In this document: positions 32,860-43,254 of the stretch, one piece after another
Layout of the letters: the number at the start of each line of letters is the position of its first letter
Position numbering within the stretch: position 1 is the stretch's first letter
Source of the DNA: Pseudoruegeria sp. SK021
GTDB taxonomy: Bacteria > Pseudomonadota > Alphaproteobacteria > Rhodobacterales > Rhodobacteraceae
Length of the DNA stretch: 64,000 nucleotides
Reading direction: 5' to 3'
Assembly: GCF_002119405.1 (NCBI RefSeq)
Contig: NZ_MTBG01000012.1
Location: forward strand, 1 to 64,000
Program-made: the position numbers and the translations under genes
Notes under the pieces: generated by a model
What the model saw: only the letters and a program-made list of their open reading frames with translations
Told to the model about the DNA's origin: nothing
The model's database searches: none

Positions 32860-34605
32860 TTAGGCCGGATCGGTTTTATCATCGGGTTGCACGTCCCGCC
32901 TGTTTGGCGGTGCGCCGACCTCTTGGGTCAGGCTCCATCGCACAAGCGTCTCGGGTCGGCTTGCAAGCCCTTCCAGCACAATCTGCTGGGTGGCACGCGG
33001 TTCGGGGTCCGTGTTCTCCAGATAGACGCTGGGGTCAAGTCGGATCGTACAGTCCGACCTGTGACCAAACACCCAAACCTCATTGTTCGGCAGGGTCAGC
33101 AGGACACGGTCAAGATCGGGGTCAACCATGCCGCGCACCGCAGGATGCAGATGAAAGCGCACCGCGAAGGGCACGCCGCGCCCGGTGGACAGCAAACCCT
33201 GCCGGTGGGCAAACTGACGCCGCTCAATTTCAGTGACGGCGCTGAGCATGTCCTCGCCCTGCAAGGCAGTGCCTTGGGCGGATAGTTCCAGCCGCCGCGC
33301 ATGGATCAACCCATAGCTTTCGGCATAGCCATTATGCGCCGCGACCAGTTGCGCCGCCAAGCCGCTGGCCCACACATCGCACTGAATATCCCCCGGACCC
33401 TCGATCAGGTCTTCCCCGTCCCGACGTGCCTTGCCAAAGCGCGACGAGGATTGCCCATCTAGTGTCAGGGTCGAATGCGAGGGCGTGTTGCGCGACGCGC
33501 GCCGCCAATCGGCACCGAACCGCGCCCCCGCGCCGCAATTCACGATCAGCGGGTGGCGTCCAATGGTCGCCTCGAACGCGAGGGTCGATGCATGACCGAA
33601 GGCCCCGGCATCGCGCCCGGCAGGCGGCGCGGCACAATCGGAAATGATACTGGTGTGGCCGCGGACAAGCCGCACAAGCCCCATAGGGCGGTCACTGGTC
33701 CGCTGGCCTTTGCGCCCGATCACGGACAAAGCCGCGTCAATTTGGGCACAGTTGCCAGCGCCACCACCATGAAACCGGGCCAACCCGCCATCATTGTGCC
33801 GCAATCCCCGCACCGCCGCAGGAATACAGGTCAATGCCTGACGGTGCTGAGGACGCAGTTGGTGATCGGTGTCGGACAGAACCTCAGCGGCAAGCGCTAA
33901 GTGATGAAGCACCCGCGCCAAGGCCTCGGGGCATCGGTTCGGCAAAGTGCCATCCGGCCTGATCCAATCGCGGCACGCTTGTTCCAGAACCGCTTGTGCG
34001 GCGGATCGAAGGCGTTCGGACATGTCCAGCGCGCAGCCTGCGAGGATCAGATTGGCGCATAGTTCGAACTGAACCAGCCCCTCTGGCATGGTCTGAAACC
34101 GGTTCATCGCAAAGCGGCGGTGCCGCGCAAAGAACCGCTCCAACCGCTCGGGCGCAAGGCCGTCGGGGCCCGATGACAGCCACGCCGCATGCCGGATCAC
34201 CGCCCCCAGACGGCACGACGTCTCGGCCAACGTCCAGCCGGGACCACGGCCGCGCCCAAACCGCGTCATCCAATCGGCCAGCCATTCCCGGCCGGTGCGA
34301 TAGGCTTCGGGCGTTCCCGCCGCGGCCAAATCATCAAGCCAAACAAAGCCGTGCCGGGCCGCCTCGAATTCTGGTGTCGGCGCCGCGACCTGCCACAACG
34401 GGGTGCCGGGCTTGGCCTTGGCCCGGGCATCGCCAAATACCAACCGCCCGGCCAATAATCCATGGCCCTGCTCAGCCCCGCCAGACACCGGTCGCCAAGG
34501 CGCCACGATCAGACGCACTTGCTGACGCGACAGTCCCGCCAAGCGCGCCTCGATCCGGTCGCGCCAACGGAGACGGCCTTTGCCAACTGTCCACGGATCA
34601 GTCAC
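32860..34605 (-). CDS. Heparinase II/III family protein
   Basis: A 581-residue polysaccharide-lyase-like protein. The N-terminal part is an alpha-helical toroid ([32 protein letters not shown]), and the C-terminal half is the heparinase II/III beta-sandwich ([29 protein letters not shown]). There is no signal peptide, and the protein sits between rsmB and purH, an arrangement kept across Rhodobacteraceae. Its substrate is unknown; a role in envelope or capsule polysaccharide turnover is possible. The start is a GTG at 34605 with only a weak ribosome-binding site. Confidence 0.88.
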   Translation of the reverse strand: MTDPWTVGKGRLRWRDRIEARLAGLSRQQVRLIVAPWRPVSGGAEQGHGLLAGRLVFGDARAKAKPGTPLWQVAAPTPEFEAARHGFVWLDDLAAAGTPEAYRTGREWLADWMTRFGRGRGPGWTLAETSCRLGAVIRHAAWLSSGPDGLAPERLERFFARHRRFAMNRFQTMPEGLVQFELCANLILAGCALDMSERLRSAAQAVLEQACRDWIRPDGTLPNRCPEALARVLHHLALAAEVLSDTDHQLRPQHRQALTCIPAAVRGLRHNDGGLARFHGGGAGNCAQIDAALSVIGRKGQRTSDRPMGLVRLVRGHTSIISDCAAPPAGRDAGAFGHASTLAFEATIGRHPLIVNCGAGARFGADWRRASRNTPSHSTLTLDGQSSSRFGKARRDGEDLIEGPGDIQCDVWASGLAAQLVAAHNGYAESYGLIHARRLELSAQGTALQGEDMLSAVTEIERRQFAHRQGLLSTGRGVPFAVRFHLHPAVRGMVDPDLDRVLLTLPNNEVWVFGHRSDCTIRLDPSVYLENTDPEPRATQQIVLEGLASRPETLVRWSLTQEVGAPPNRRDVQPDDKTDPA

Positions 34606-34651
34606 CTGATAGATATCCCTGTCGTTTCAACGGCCCGCGTCGAAAATCATA

Positions 34652-34679
34652 GGCCGATGACAACGGCCTGTCATCGGCC
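34652..34679 (-). terminator. Strong hairpin between rsmB and the heparinase-family gene
   Basis: GGCCGATGACA and TGTCATCGGCC make a perfect 11-bp stem around a 6-base loop, eight bases after the rsmB stop. On the minus strand it is followed by TATGATTTTC. It may end the rsmB transcript or partly uncouple the downstream genes. Confidence 0.5.
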
Positions 34680-34686
34680 AACGGCA

Positions 34687-36027
34687 TCACCGGCTTTTGC
34701 GCAGCGCGCTGATGAAAAATCCGTCGATTCCGCCTGTGTCAGCCCAATGATCCGGGCGGATCCGCAATCCGTTAGGCGCCCGCCACGCCGGGTCGATCCA
34801 CTCTGCCGCTAAGGCGGCATCATCCAGCGTCAGATCGGGGTGCCGCGCCAGCGCCGCAGTGATTTGCGCCTCGCCTTCATCGGGCAGCAACGAGCAGGTA
34901 CAGAAGACCAGCCGCCCGCCGGGCTGCAACAGGGTCATCGCCCGGTCGATCATTTGCCCCTGAAGCAAGGCCAGCGCTTTGATATCGCTTGCGTCTTTGA
35001 CGTAGGGCAAATCCGGGTGCCGGCGGATGGTGCCGGTCGCACTGCAGGGCGCGTCCAACAGGACGGCATCAAACGGGCCACTCTGCCAGACCAAGGCATC
35101 GGCGGTGACCACCTCAGCGGTCAGGCCTGTCCGTTCCAGATTGTCCAGCAGCCGGGCCAGCCGCGGTCCGGAAATATCCAGCGCAGTCACTTCGGCACCG
35201 GCATCGGCCAATTGCAGGGTCTTGCCACCGGGGGCGGCGCACAGGTCCAGAACCCGCTCTCCGGACTGGGCCGCAAGCAACCGCGCCGGCAACGCCGCCG
35301 CCGCATCCTGCACCCACCAATCGCCACTTTCATAGCCGTCTAGGGCCGAAACTTGCCCACCAGCCGCCAGACGCAGCGATCCTGTGGGCAGCAACACGCC
35401 GCCAAGGGCGTCGGCCAATGCCGCAGCATCGGTTCCTTGCTTGAGGGTCAAGTCCAGCGGCGGCGTTCCGGTCTGCACCGCTTCGATCGCCGCAACGGTC
35501 TTTGCGCCATATGCCGACAGCATCCGCCCACGCAGCCACCCCGGAAGACGCGGCGCAGGCAGATCGGCCCACCGTTCGCGGCCCTCGATGCTGACACTGC
35601 GCAGCACCGCGTTGACCAAGCCCGCCTGACGGGTGTAGCCGCCCCGCGTCAACGCCACGGCACAATCGACCACGCCATGCGCTGCGGCACGATCTTCGCA
35701 CAGCTCGACCGTGGCCAGACGCAAAATATTGTGCACCACAGGCGGCGGCGCTTTGCGCAAATAAGGTTTCAGGCAGGCATCCGCCCGGCCCAGATGGCGC
35801 AGGGTGGTCAGGGCGAGCCGCTGGGCACGGGCCCGATCTTCAGGGCCGAGACCATGCAGCGGGCCATTGGACGCCTCCAGAACCACCGAGAGCATCTCGC
35901 CATTGTCCAGAACCGCACCGACTAATTCCAACGCCGCCATGCGGGGCGCCAGACCCGGCCGCGGTGCCGGTTTGGCTGCCGGACGCGGTCCGGGACGAGC
36001 CTTTGCGCCTGTTCGACGATCGTCCAT
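34687..36027 (-). CDS. rsmB: RsmB, 16S rRNA m5C967 methyltransferase
   Basis: RsmB methylates C967 of 16S rRNA. The 446-residue protein has a basic N-terminal tail, the NusB-like RNA-binding domain (about residues 30-160) and the SAM-dependent domain with LDLCAAPGGKTLQLA, DISGPRLARLLDNLERTG, and the two catalytic cysteines in DAPCSATGTIRRHPDL and VFCTCSLLPDEGE. The ATG at 36027 is preceded by AGGAGG six bases upstream; the frame is open for 35 more codons without a better start. It starts the rsmB - heparinase - purH group. Confidence 0.95.
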   Translation of the reverse strand: MDDRRTGAKARPGPRPAAKPAPRPGLAPRMAALELVGAVLDNGEMLSVVLEASNGPLHGLGPEDRARAQRLALTTLRHLGRADACLKPYLRKAPPPVVHNILRLATVELCEDRAAAHGVVDCAVALTRGGYTRQAGLVNAVLRSVSIEGRERWADLPAPRLPGWLRGRMLSAYGAKTVAAIEAVQTGTPPLDLTLKQGTDAAALADALGGVLLPTGSLRLAAGGQVSALDGYESGDWWVQDAAAALPARLLAAQSGERVLDLCAAPGGKTLQLADAGAEVTALDISGPRLARLLDNLERTGLTAEVVTADALVWQSGPFDAVLLDAPCSATGTIRRHPDLPYVKDASDIKALALLQGQMIDRAMTLLQPGGRLVFCTCSLLPDEGEAQITAALARHPDLTLDDAALAAEWIDPAWRAPNGLRIRPDHWADTGGIDGFFISALRKSR

Positions 36028-36105
36028 GCCCCGCCTCCTGTCTTGTCCTTGAGAAACTGTGCCTTCGAGGTATATCAACGGCAGGCTTGGAACAAGGAGG
36101 CTCAG

Positions 36106-36291
36106 ATGACTGACCAACTGGACGACGCGCACGACCTGCCCCCTGCCGCACTACGCGCCTTGGCCGAAGCCAAAGCGCGGCGCGATGCCGCCGAGGCCGC
36201 CAATCGCCCGATTGAACTGGGCGGGCGCGACGGCCCCGAACCTGTGCGCTATGGCGATTGGGAAAAGAACGGCCTCGCGATCGACTTCTGA
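36106..36291 (+). CDS. DUF1674 / SDHAF4-like succinate dehydrogenase assembly factor
   Basis: A 61-residue protein ending in RYGDWEKNGLAIDF, the signature of DUF1674 and of the eukaryotic succinate dehydrogenase assembly factor 4. The family binds the free flavoprotein subunit SdhA. AAGGAGG lies five bases before the ATG. The N-terminal half is Ala/Glu-rich. It is a single gene, divergent from rsmB and convergent with dapB; no sdh genes are present in the window. Confidence 0.9.
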   Translation: MTDQLDDAHDLPPAALRALAEAKARRDAAEAANRPIELGGRDGPEPVRYGDWEKNGLAIDF

Positions 36292-36337
36292 TCGCGGCTG
36301 TGGCCCGCCTGGGCGCCGAAAAGCGTCTTGGGCCTGA

Positions 36338-37150
36338 TCACTTCAGGCCGAGGACATCCAACATATCGTAATGGCCCGGGGTCCGTCCCTGCCCCCACAG
36401 CGCGGCTTTCAGCGCCCCCCGGGCAAAGACCGCGCGATCGCTGGCCAGATGGCGCAGGACGATACGTTCGCCATCGGCGGCGAAAATCACATCATGCTCG
36501 CCGATCACATCGCCGCCACGGATCGCCGCAAAGCCGATATCACCGCGCTTTCGTGCGCCGGTGATGCCGTCTCGGCCCCGATCGCTGGCCGCGTCCAGAT
36601 CAACACCGCGCCCGTCTGCTGCCGCCTGCCCCAACATCAAAGCCGTGCCAGACGGGGCGTCGACCTTGTGCCGGTGATGCGACTCAATCACTTCAATATC
36701 GTAATCTGCGTCCAGTGCCGCCGCGACCTGCTTGGTCAGTTGCACCAGAAGATTGACACCAAGGCTCATATTTCCAGCCCGAACCACCACGCAGCTGGCC
36801 GACGCCGCATCGATCTGGGCAATATCGGCAGCGCTGAGGCCGGTGGTGCCGATCACATGACAAATCCCGGCTTTTCCGGCGCTTGCCGCAAAGCCGACCG
36901 TCGCCGTCGGCGAGGTGAAATCGATCACCGCCTGCGCTCCTGAAAACGCGGCACCGGCATCATCGGTGACCGTCACCCCAAGCGCCGCACCGCCCATGGC
37001 CACACCCAAATCCTGACCGATCCAGTCATGCCCCGTCCGTTCGACAGCACCGGCTATCCGCGCCCGGTCGCTGGCTTGGACCGTTTGAATTAACATGCGG
37101 CCCATCCGTCCCGATGCACCGGTAATCACGATCCCTGGAAGATCCGCCAT
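36338..37150 (-). CDS. dapB: DapB, 4-hydroxy-tetrahydrodipicolinate reductase
   Basis: DapB reduces hydroxy-tetrahydrodipicolinate with NAD(P)H in the lysine/meso-diaminopimelate pathway. The 270-residue protein begins with the Rossmann motif [17 protein letters not shown], then [12 protein letters not shown], and has the catalytic and substrate motif [16 protein letters not shown] (the H-H and Lys residues). C-terminal [20 protein letters not shown] is typical. It is divergent from rbfA with about 100 bases between them. Confidence 0.97.
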   Translation of the reverse strand: MADLPGIVITGASGRMGRMLIQTVQASDRARIAGAVERTGHDWIGQDLGVAMGGAALGVTVTDDAGAAFSGAQAVIDFTSPTATVGFAASAGKAGICHVIGTTGLSAADIAQIDAASASCVVVRAGNMSLGVNLLVQLTKQVAAALDADYDIEVIESHHRHKVDAPSGTALMLGQAAADGRGVDLDAASDRGRDGITGARKRGDIGFAAIRGGDVIGEHDVIFAADGERIVLRHLASDRAVFARGALKAALWGQGRTPGHYDMLDVLGLK

Positions 37151-37248
37151 TATTTGCCCCCTGAATTGTCTCTGCGCTATCTAGTCAAGACAGGCTCAGT
37201 TAGCAAAGCCTGTTGCGACAGCGCCCGCGATCCCCTACATGGCGCAGC

Positions 37249-37704
37249 ATGGCAAAGAACAGGCATCATGACGGCGCAGGTCCGTCTCAGCGGCAACTGC
37301 GCGTCGGCGAATTGATCCGGCGCACCCTTTCGGATGTGTTGTTGCGTGGCGACATTCACGATCCCGAATTGAACCGCATGTCGATCACGGTGGGCGAAGT
37401 TCGCACCTCGACCGACCTGAAAGTCGCAACCGCTTATATCCTGCCTCTGGGCGGACAGGGCGCCAAAGAAGCTTTGGACGCGCTGCGCCGCAACCGGCAC
37501 GAGTTGCGCCGGGCCGTGTCCAAGGCGATGACCCTGAAATACGCCCCCGAAGTCAGGTTCGAAATCGACGAGACTTTCGACCGTATGGATGCCACCCGCC
37601 GCCTGCTAGAGCAGGACAATGTGCGCCGGGATCTGGACCAGCCCGACACCGAAGATGACGGCTCGGACCCTGATGGATCCGCGACGCGCGACGAGCGGGG
37701 CTAA
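37249..37704 (+). CDS. rbfA: RbfA, ribosome-binding factor A
   Basis: RbfA assists maturation of the 30S subunit by binding near the 5' helix of 16S rRNA. The 151-residue product has the KH-like fold, recognised in [37 protein letters not shown] and [18 protein letters not shown]. The Asp/Ser-rich C-terminal tail is common in alphaproteobacteria. The ATG at 37249 gives the usual N-terminus (MAKNRH). truB starts four bases after its stop. Confidence 0.95.
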   Translation: MAKNRHHDGAGPSQRQLRVGELIRRTLSDVLLRGDIHDPELNRMSITVGEVRTSTDLKVATAYILPLGGQGAKEALDALRRNRHELRRAVSKAMTLKYAPEVRFEIDETFDRMDATRRLLEQDNVRRDLDQPDTEDDGSDPDGSATRDERG

Positions 37705-37707
37705 GCC

Positions 37708-38619
37708 ATGGGACGCAGACGCAAGGGCCGGGATGTATCTGGCTGGCTGGTGGTGGACAAGCCTGCCGGGATCAGCTCCAATGATGTGGTCGGCAAGGTC
37801 CGCTGGGCATTTGATGCCAAGAAGGCAGGTCACGCAGGCACCCTCGACCCCGAAGCCACCGGCGTGCTGGCCATTGCCTTGGGCGAAGCAACCAAGACGG
37901 TGCCTTATGTCACCGATGCGCTGAAAGCCTATACGTTCACAGTGCGGCTTGGGGCTGCCACCAATACCGATGATGCCGAGGGCGAGGTGATCGCCACCAG
38001 CCCACTGCGCCCCGAAAACGCCGCCATTGAGACCGCCCTACAGAAGTTCATCGGCGATATTCGGCAGGTCCCGCCGCAATTTTCTGCCGTCAAGGTGGAT
38101 GGTCAGCGGGCCTATAAACTGGCCCGAGCAGGCACCGAAATGGATCTGGCAGACCGCCCGCTCTATGTCGAAAGCCTGACGCTTCTGGACCGACCCGATG
38201 ATGATCACGTCGTTCTTGAATTGGTTTGCGGCAAGGGCGGGTATGTCCGGTCCATTGCACGCGATCTGGGGCAGGCCTTGGGGTGTCTCGGACATGTGGT
38301 CTCGCTGCGCCGGGTCTGGTCCGGCCCGTTCGATGCCGAAGACGGCGTCACGCTTGAGGCTTTGGAAGCCGAAGCGAAAGATCCCGCGCTTGACCGACTG
38401 CTCGCGCCATTGGAAATTGCCCTCGCCGACTTGCCGGAAGTGCCTTGTACTGCCGAAGGTGCGGTGCGCCTGCGTCACGGCAATCCGGGCATGGTCCTGA
38501 CATCCTCGGTGCAATACGGCGACGAAGCTTGGGCCTCGTATCAGGGGCAAGCCATCGCGGTTGGCATCTACAAGGCGGGCGAACTGCACCCGTCGCGGGT
38601 CTTCAACGCCCCAGAGTAA
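37708..38619 (+). CDS. truB: TruB, tRNA pseudouridine-55 synthase
   Basis: TruB makes the universal pseudouridine 55 in the tRNA T-loop. The 303-residue protein shows [16 protein letters not shown], the catalytic aspartate in [18 protein letters not shown], and [24 protein letters not shown]-like C-terminal domain follows. It overlaps functionally with rbfA upstream, with which it forms a tight pair (4-base gap). Confidence 0.97.
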   Translation: MGRRRKGRDVSGWLVVDKPAGISSNDVVGKVRWAFDAKKAGHAGTLDPEATGVLAIALGEATKTVPYVTDALKAYTFTVRLGAATNTDDAEGEVIATSPLRPENAAIETALQKFIGDIRQVPPQFSAVKVDGQRAYKLARAGTEMDLADRPLYVESLTLLDRPDDDHVVLELVCGKGGYVRSIARDLGQALGCLGHVVSLRRVWSGPFDAEDGVTLEALEAEAKDPALDRLLAPLEIALADLPEVPCTAEGAVRLRHGNPGMVLTSSVQYGDEAWASYQGQAIAVGIYKAGELHPSRVFNAPE

Positions 38620-38824
38620 CGGCGGCGCGAACACGCGGCGTCCGATACCGCCGCAGCGCCCACTCGCGTGAATGTGTCACACTTGGCCGCGAAAGTCTGG
38701 TAGCTTGTCTTAACGGTCGATGTTGAGGTGGCCCGCCCGCAGCAACCGGATCGTGGCGGCATCGCGCGCCCGTTCGGCAACAGAGCCCCCCCCCTGAGAC
38801 CGCCCACTTCAAGCGAGGACGCTC
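38620..38824. other. Intergenic region downstream of truB
   Basis: About 205 bases without a gene. It presumably carries the promoter for the DUF2189 gene. It contains a C-rich run (eight C) near 38789 and no clear terminator. Confidence 0.5.
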
Positions 38825-39682
38825 ATGGTTAAGACAATCGGAAATCCACTTTCCTGGACCGCTGAAGCACTGTCGGGGACCGGAAATCATCTGGCCGATG
38901 CCACCAGCCGGATCGTGGGCAGCAGGTCTGCGGCACCGCCGGTGATCCGCACTCTGACGATGGAAGACATCAGAATTTCCCTCCGGGCCGGTGTCGATGA
39001 TTTTCTGGCTCTGCGCAGCGATGTCGTCTTCATCGCCGTCCTTTACCCCATCATCGGCCTCGTCATGGCGACCTTCGCCTTCAACGGCGATCTGGCGCAT
39101 CACATCTTTCCCCTTGCCTCGGGTTTTGCCCTGATTGGTCCGATCGGCGCCATTGGCCTGTACGAACTAAGCCGCCGCCGCGAGCTGGGTCTTGATCCGA
39201 AATGGTCTGACGCATTCGCCTTGCTGCGATCCCCGGCCCTCGGCCCGATCCTTGCGCTTGGCGCGATCCTGCTGGCGATCTTCGTGGTCTGGATGCTGGC
39301 CGCGCATCTGGTGTTTGTCCTGACCATGGGAGACATGTTGCGGATCAACGCCATGGATTTCACCACGCAGGTTCTGACCACGCCTGGCGGTTGGGCGATG
39401 GTCTTGATTGGCATCCCCGTTGGGTTTGTGTTTGCCGCCATCGTCTTAACGATTTCGGTGGTGTCCTTTCCACTGCTTCTGGATCGCGACGTCGGGGTCC
39501 GCGTGGCCGTTATGACCTCGGTGAACCTGACACGGCGCAATCCGCGTGTGATCGGCGCTTGGGGCGTGGTTGTCGCGACCGGCTTGCTGATCGGCAGTCT
39601 TCCGCTTTTTCTTGGCTTGATCATTGTCATGCCGATCTTGGGACACGCCACTTGGCATCTCTATCGCCGTGCAATCGGCTGA
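38825..39682 (+). CDS. DUF2189 integral membrane protein
   Basis: A 285-residue membrane protein of the DUF2189 family. A cytoplasmic N-terminus of about 65 residues (with VIRTLTMEDIRISLRAGVDDF, the family's N-terminal signature) is followed by about six membrane segments, starting with VVFIAVLYPIIGLVM. The conserved GHATWHLYRR motif ends the protein. Function is unknown. GAGG precedes the ATG. The DUF1643 gene follows 56 bases downstream. Confidence 0.9.
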   Translation: MVKTIGNPLSWTAEALSGTGNHLADATSRIVGSRSAAPPVIRTLTMEDIRISLRAGVDDFLALRSDVVFIAVLYPIIGLVMATFAFNGDLAHHIFPLASGFALIGPIGAIGLYELSRRRELGLDPKWSDAFALLRSPALGPILALGAILLAIFVVWMLAAHLVFVLTMGDMLRINAMDFTTQVLTTPGGWAMVLIGIPVGFVFAAIVLTISVVSFPLLLDRDVGVRVAVMTSVNLTRRNPRVIGAWGVVVATGLLIGSLPLFLGLIIVMPILGHATWHLYRRAIG

Positions 39683-39738
39683 GGGTGTGACCGGGGAAGG
39701 CGTCTTGCGTCCGGCTGCGGCGCAAGCGACAAGCCCCT

Positions 39739-40254
39739 ATGATTACCCGCACCCATATCAAGGGCGATGCGCCCTCGACCGCGATCTACTCGGATTGTGA
39801 GCGGTATCGCTACAGCCTGACCCGAACATGGGACCCGGACGGTCGCCGGGTTCTGTTCGTGATGCTCAACCCGTCCACCGCCACCGAGGTCCAGAACGAT
39901 CCCACCGTCGAACGCTGCGAACGGCGGGCCCGCGCATTGGGCTACGGCGCGTTTCGGGTCTGTAATATCTTCGCGTGGCGGGCGACCGATCCGCGCGACA
40001 TGCGCGCTCAGGCCGATCCCACCGGACCGGACAATGACCGCGCGATCGCCGAAGGGTGCAGTTGGGCCGACACGGTGATCTGCGCTTGGGGAACCCATGG
40101 CGCGCACCTAAAGCGCGGTCCTGCCGTCGAGGCCCTGATTCGCGCCCAAACCAGCACCCCGCTGCACCTAGGGCTCAGCAAGGCCGGCCATCCGAAGCAT
40201 CCGCTGTATATCGCCTATACCCAACAGCCTGAACTGTGGGCATCGGCAGGCTGA
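39739..40254 (+). CDS. DUF1643 domain-containing protein
   Basis: A 171-residue soluble protein of the DUF1643 family. The signature is plain in VLFVMLNPSTATEVQNDPTVERCERRA-type sequence (about residues 35-60), followed by FRVCNIFAWRATDPRDM and WGTHG, and by LGLSKAGHPKHPLYI. The biochemical role is not known. It stands between the DUF2189 gene and rpsO. Confidence 0.93.
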   Translation: MITRTHIKGDAPSTAIYSDCERYRYSLTRTWDPDGRRVLFVMLNPSTATEVQNDPTVERCERRARALGYGAFRVCNIFAWRATDPRDMRAQADPTGPDNDRAIAEGCSWADTVICAWGTHGAHLKRGPAVEALIRAQTSTPLHLGLSKAGHPKHPLYIAYTQQPELWASAG

Positions 40255-40506
40255 ACCGATGGATACGCGCTGAAACCAGCGCAAAAATGCCCGCCTTGCG
40301 GCCCCAAGTGGCAACGGCGCGGCGTAAATACGCCGATGCGGCGGCGCGTCCGCTATGGGTCTGCCGGTTGCGCCCCTTTTCTTTTGCCCCGTTTTCACGT
40401 ATAGCCGCGCATCCGCCCTTCCTCTCTTTTGGGCGGATTCCCTCCAAGGGCCTTGCTGGACGACATCCCGGCCTGCGCCATTCACCCCTTTTCTAAGGAG
40501 ACCCCG

Positions 40507-40776
40507 ATGTCGATTACTGTTGAAGAAAAAGCCCGCGTCATGTCCGAGTTCGCGACCAAAGAAGGCGACACCGGTTCCCCGGAAGTTCAAGTTGCCATCC
40601 TGACCTCGCGCATCGTGACCCTGACCGAGCACTTCAAGACCCACAAGAAAGACAACCACTCCCGCCGTGGTCTGCTCAAGCTGGTGGCAACACGCCGCAA
40701 GCTTCTGGACTACCTCAAGTCGCGGGAAGAAGCGCGTTACCAGTCGCTGATCCAGCGTCTCGGCCTGCGCCGCTAA
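40507..40776 (+). CDS. rpsO: 30S ribosomal protein S15
   Basis: The 89-residue S15 protein binds the three-way junction of 16S rRNA helices 20-22. Its sequence is canonical: [39 protein letters not shown] and [18 protein letters not shown] lies upstream of the ATG. A strong terminator follows and then pnp, the classical rpsO-pnp order. Confidence 0.99.
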   Translation: MSITVEEKARVMSEFATKEGDTGSPEVQVAILTSRIVTLTEHFKTHKKDNHSRRGLLKLVATRRKLLDYLKSREEARYQSLIQRLGLRR

Positions 40777-40787
40777 TCTGACAGGGG

Positions 40788-40812
40788 AACGCGCCGATTT
40801 TCGGCGCGTTTT
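40788..40812 (+). terminator. rpsO terminator
   Basis: AACGCGCCGA and TCGGCGCGTT form a 10-bp stem with a TTT loop, followed by TTTTC. It lies 12 bases after the rpsO stop and ahead of pnp, so readthrough probably feeds pnp as in other bacteria. Confidence 0.85.
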
Positions 40813-40972
40813 CTACATTTGGCGGTTCCAGATTGGGGACTTCCACCTGACGACGCAGCCTCCCCTTCGGGCCTCAAGGGACAGGCACAATGTGACGATG
40901 AGGCCACGGGCAAACGGCCCGTACGCAACCAAGAGGCTGGGGGAGGGTCCCTCGGTCAACATAGGAACACAC

Positions 40973-43108
40973 ATGTTCAACGTGACCAAAAAATCGATGC
41001 AGTGGGGGGAAGAAACCCTCACTCTGGAAACCGGCAAGGTTGCTCGTCAGGCCGACGGATCTGTCATCGCCACTCTGGGCGAGACCTCTGTCATGGCCAA
41101 CGTGACCTTCGCGAAATCCGCGAAGCCTGGGCAGGACTTCTTCCCGCTCACCGTTCATTACAACGAAAAATACTACGCAGCTGGCAAGATCCCCGGTGGG
41201 TTCTTCAAGCGCGAAGCGCGTCCGACCGAAAAAGAAACCCTGACCAGCCGTCTGATCGACCGTCCGATCCGCCCGCTGTTTGTTTCGGGCTTCAAGAACG
41301 AAGTTCTGGTGATCTGCACCGTGCTTAGCCACGATCTGGTCAACGACCCTGACGTTGTGGCGATGATCGCAGCTTCGGCTGCCCTGACCATTTCGGGCGC
41401 ACCGTTCATGGGTCCGATCGCGGGTTGCCGGGTTGGTTTCGTGGATGGCGAGTACATCCTGAACCCCGAAATCGACGACATGCAGAACCTGCGCACTGCC
41501 CCTGAGCAGCGCCTTGATCTGGTTGTCGCCGGCACCAAAGACGCCGTGATGATGGTGGAATCCGAAGCTTACGAGCTGTCCGAAGCAGAAATGCTGGGCG
41601 CCGTGAAATTCGGTCATGAGGCGATTCAGCCGGTGATCGACCTGATCATCAGCTTGGCCGAAGATGCCGCAAAAGAGCCGTTCGATTTTCAGGCTCCGGA
41701 CTATTCGGATCTTTATGCTGCGGTCAAAGCCGCTGGCGAGACCCAGATGCGTGCGGCGTTTGCCATTCGCGACAAGCAAGAGCGGACCACCGCAATCTCT
41801 GCCGCTCGCGCCGCAGTGAAGGCCACTCTTAGCGAAGAGCAGCTGGCCGATGAGAACCTCGGCTCGGCGTTCAAAAAGCTCGAATCGTCGATCCTGCGCG
41901 GCGACATCATTTCGGGCGGTGCCCGGATCGATGGTCGGGACCATAAAACCGTGCGGCCGATCCAGTCGGAAGTGGGCATCCTGCCCCGCACCCACGGTTC
42001 GGCCCTGTTCACCCGCGGCGAAACCCAAGGTCTGGTTGTGACCACTCTGGGAACCGGTGACGACGAGCAGATGATCGATGCCCTGCACGGCACGTTCCGC
42101 AGCAACTTCTTGCTGCACTATAACTTCCCTCCCTACTCGGTCGGTGAAGTTGGACGTTTCGGACCTCCGGGCCGTCGCGAAATCGGCCACGGTAAATTGG
42201 CTTGGCGCGCGCTTCAGGCGGTTCTGCCGGCTGCCACCGATTTCCCTTACACGATCCGTCTGGTCTCTGAGATCACCGAATCGAACGGCTCCAGCTCGAT
42301 GGCGTCGGTTTGTGGTGGATCGCTGTCGATGATGGATGCGGGCGTTCCGCTGAAGTCGCCGGTTGCCGGTGTTGCCATGGGTCTGATCCTTGAAGAAGAT
42401 GGCCAGTATGCGGTTCTGACCGACATTCTGGGCGACGAAGATCACCTCGGCGACATGGACTTCAAAGTTGCGGGTACCGAAAACGGCATCACGTCGCTGC
42501 AGATGGACATCAAGGTCGCAGGCATCACGCCCGAGATCATGGAGCAGGCTTTGGCACAAGCCAAGGACGGACGTCTGCACATCCTCGGCGAGATGGCCAA
42601 TGCGCTGACCGAAGGCCGTCAAGAGTTCTCGGCGCACGCGCCGCGGATTGAGACAATGCAGGTTCCCACCGACAAGATCCGGGAAGTTATCGGGTCGGGC
42701 GGCAAGGTCATCCGCGAGATCGTCGAAGTGTCTGGCGCCAAGGTCGATATCAACGACGACGGTATCATCAAGATCGCTTCGGCCAATGCCGACAGCATCA
42801 AGAAGGCCTATGACATGATCTATTCGATCGTGGCAGAGCCTGAATCCGGCAAGATCTACAAAGGCAAGGTCGTGAAGATCGTCGATTTCGGCGCCTTCGT
42901 GAACTTCTTTGGCAAGCGGGACGGTCTGGTCCACGTCAGCCAGATCAAGCCCGAGCGCCTGAACCACCCGTCGGACGCTCTGAAAGAAGGTCAGGAAGTC
43001 TGGGTTAAGTTGCTTGGCTTTGACGATCGCGGCAAGGTGCGCCTGTCGATGAAAGAAGTCGATCAGACCTCCGGCGAAGAGATCAAGGCTGACGAAGCAG
43101 CCGAGTAA
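40973..43108 (+). CDS. pnp: Polynucleotide phosphorylase
   Basis: PNPase degrades RNA 3' to 5' with phosphate and is part of degradosome-like complexes. The 711-residue protein has two RNase PH domains ([65 protein letters not shown]), then KH ([15 protein letters not shown]) and S1 domains ([26 protein letters not shown]). The ATG at 40973 has AGGA six bases upstream. The untranslated leader of about 160 bases contains GC-rich hairpin-forming sequence (GAGGGTCCCTC near 40944), where autoregulation by processing is plausible. Confidence 0.98.
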   Translation: MFNVTKKSMQWGEETLTLETGKVARQADGSVIATLGETSVMANVTFAKSAKPGQDFFPLTVHYNEKYYAAGKIPGGFFKREARPTEKETLTSRLIDRPIRPLFVSGFKNEVLVICTVLSHDLVNDPDVVAMIAASAALTISGAPFMGPIAGCRVGFVDGEYILNPEIDDMQNLRTAPEQRLDLVVAGTKDAVMMVESEAYELSEAEMLGAVKFGHEAIQPVIDLIISLAEDAAKEPFDFQAPDYSDLYAAVKAAGETQMRAAFAIRDKQERTTAISAARAAVKATLSEEQLADENLGSAFKKLESSILRGDIISGGARIDGRDHKTVRPIQSEVGILPRTHGSALFTRGETQGLVVTTLGTGDDEQMIDALHGTFRSNFLLHYNFPPYSVGEVGRFGPPGRREIGHGKLAWRALQAVLPAATDFPYTIRLVSEITESNGSSSMASVCGGSLSMMDAGVPLKSPVAGVAMGLILEEDGQYAVLTDILGDEDHLGDMDFKVAGTENGITSLQMDIKVAGITPEIMEQALAQAKDGRLHILGEMANALTEGRQEFSAHAPRIETMQVPTDKIREVIGSGGKVIREIVEVSGAKVDINDDGIIKIASANADSIKKAYDMIYSIVAEPESGKIYKGKVVKIVDFGAFVNFFGKRDGLVHVSQIKPERLNHPSDALKEGQEVWVKLLGFDDRGKVRLSMKEVDQTSGEEIKADEAAE

Positions 43109-43132
43109 TCGGACCGCAAGAGACAGCAAATC

Positions 43133-43160
43133 GGCCCCGGTGGAAACGCCGGGGCCTTTT
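43133..43160 (+). terminator. pnp terminator
   Basis: GGCCCCGG and CCGGGGCC form an 8-bp stem with an 8-base loop and are followed by TTTT. It lies 25 bases after the pnp stop. Confidence 0.85.
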
Positions 43161-43254
43161 AGTTGGAACACCGACCCGTCAGATCGCCCGGTACGGCAAT
43201 TGACAAGACGTGCCCAACCCAAATGATAAACCTGACGTAAATGAGGAAGCAGCG

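Noticed and set aside
31265-32863. 532-codon open frame antisense to purH
   Set aside because: Same codon-bias artefact; purH on the other strand is unmistakable and complete.
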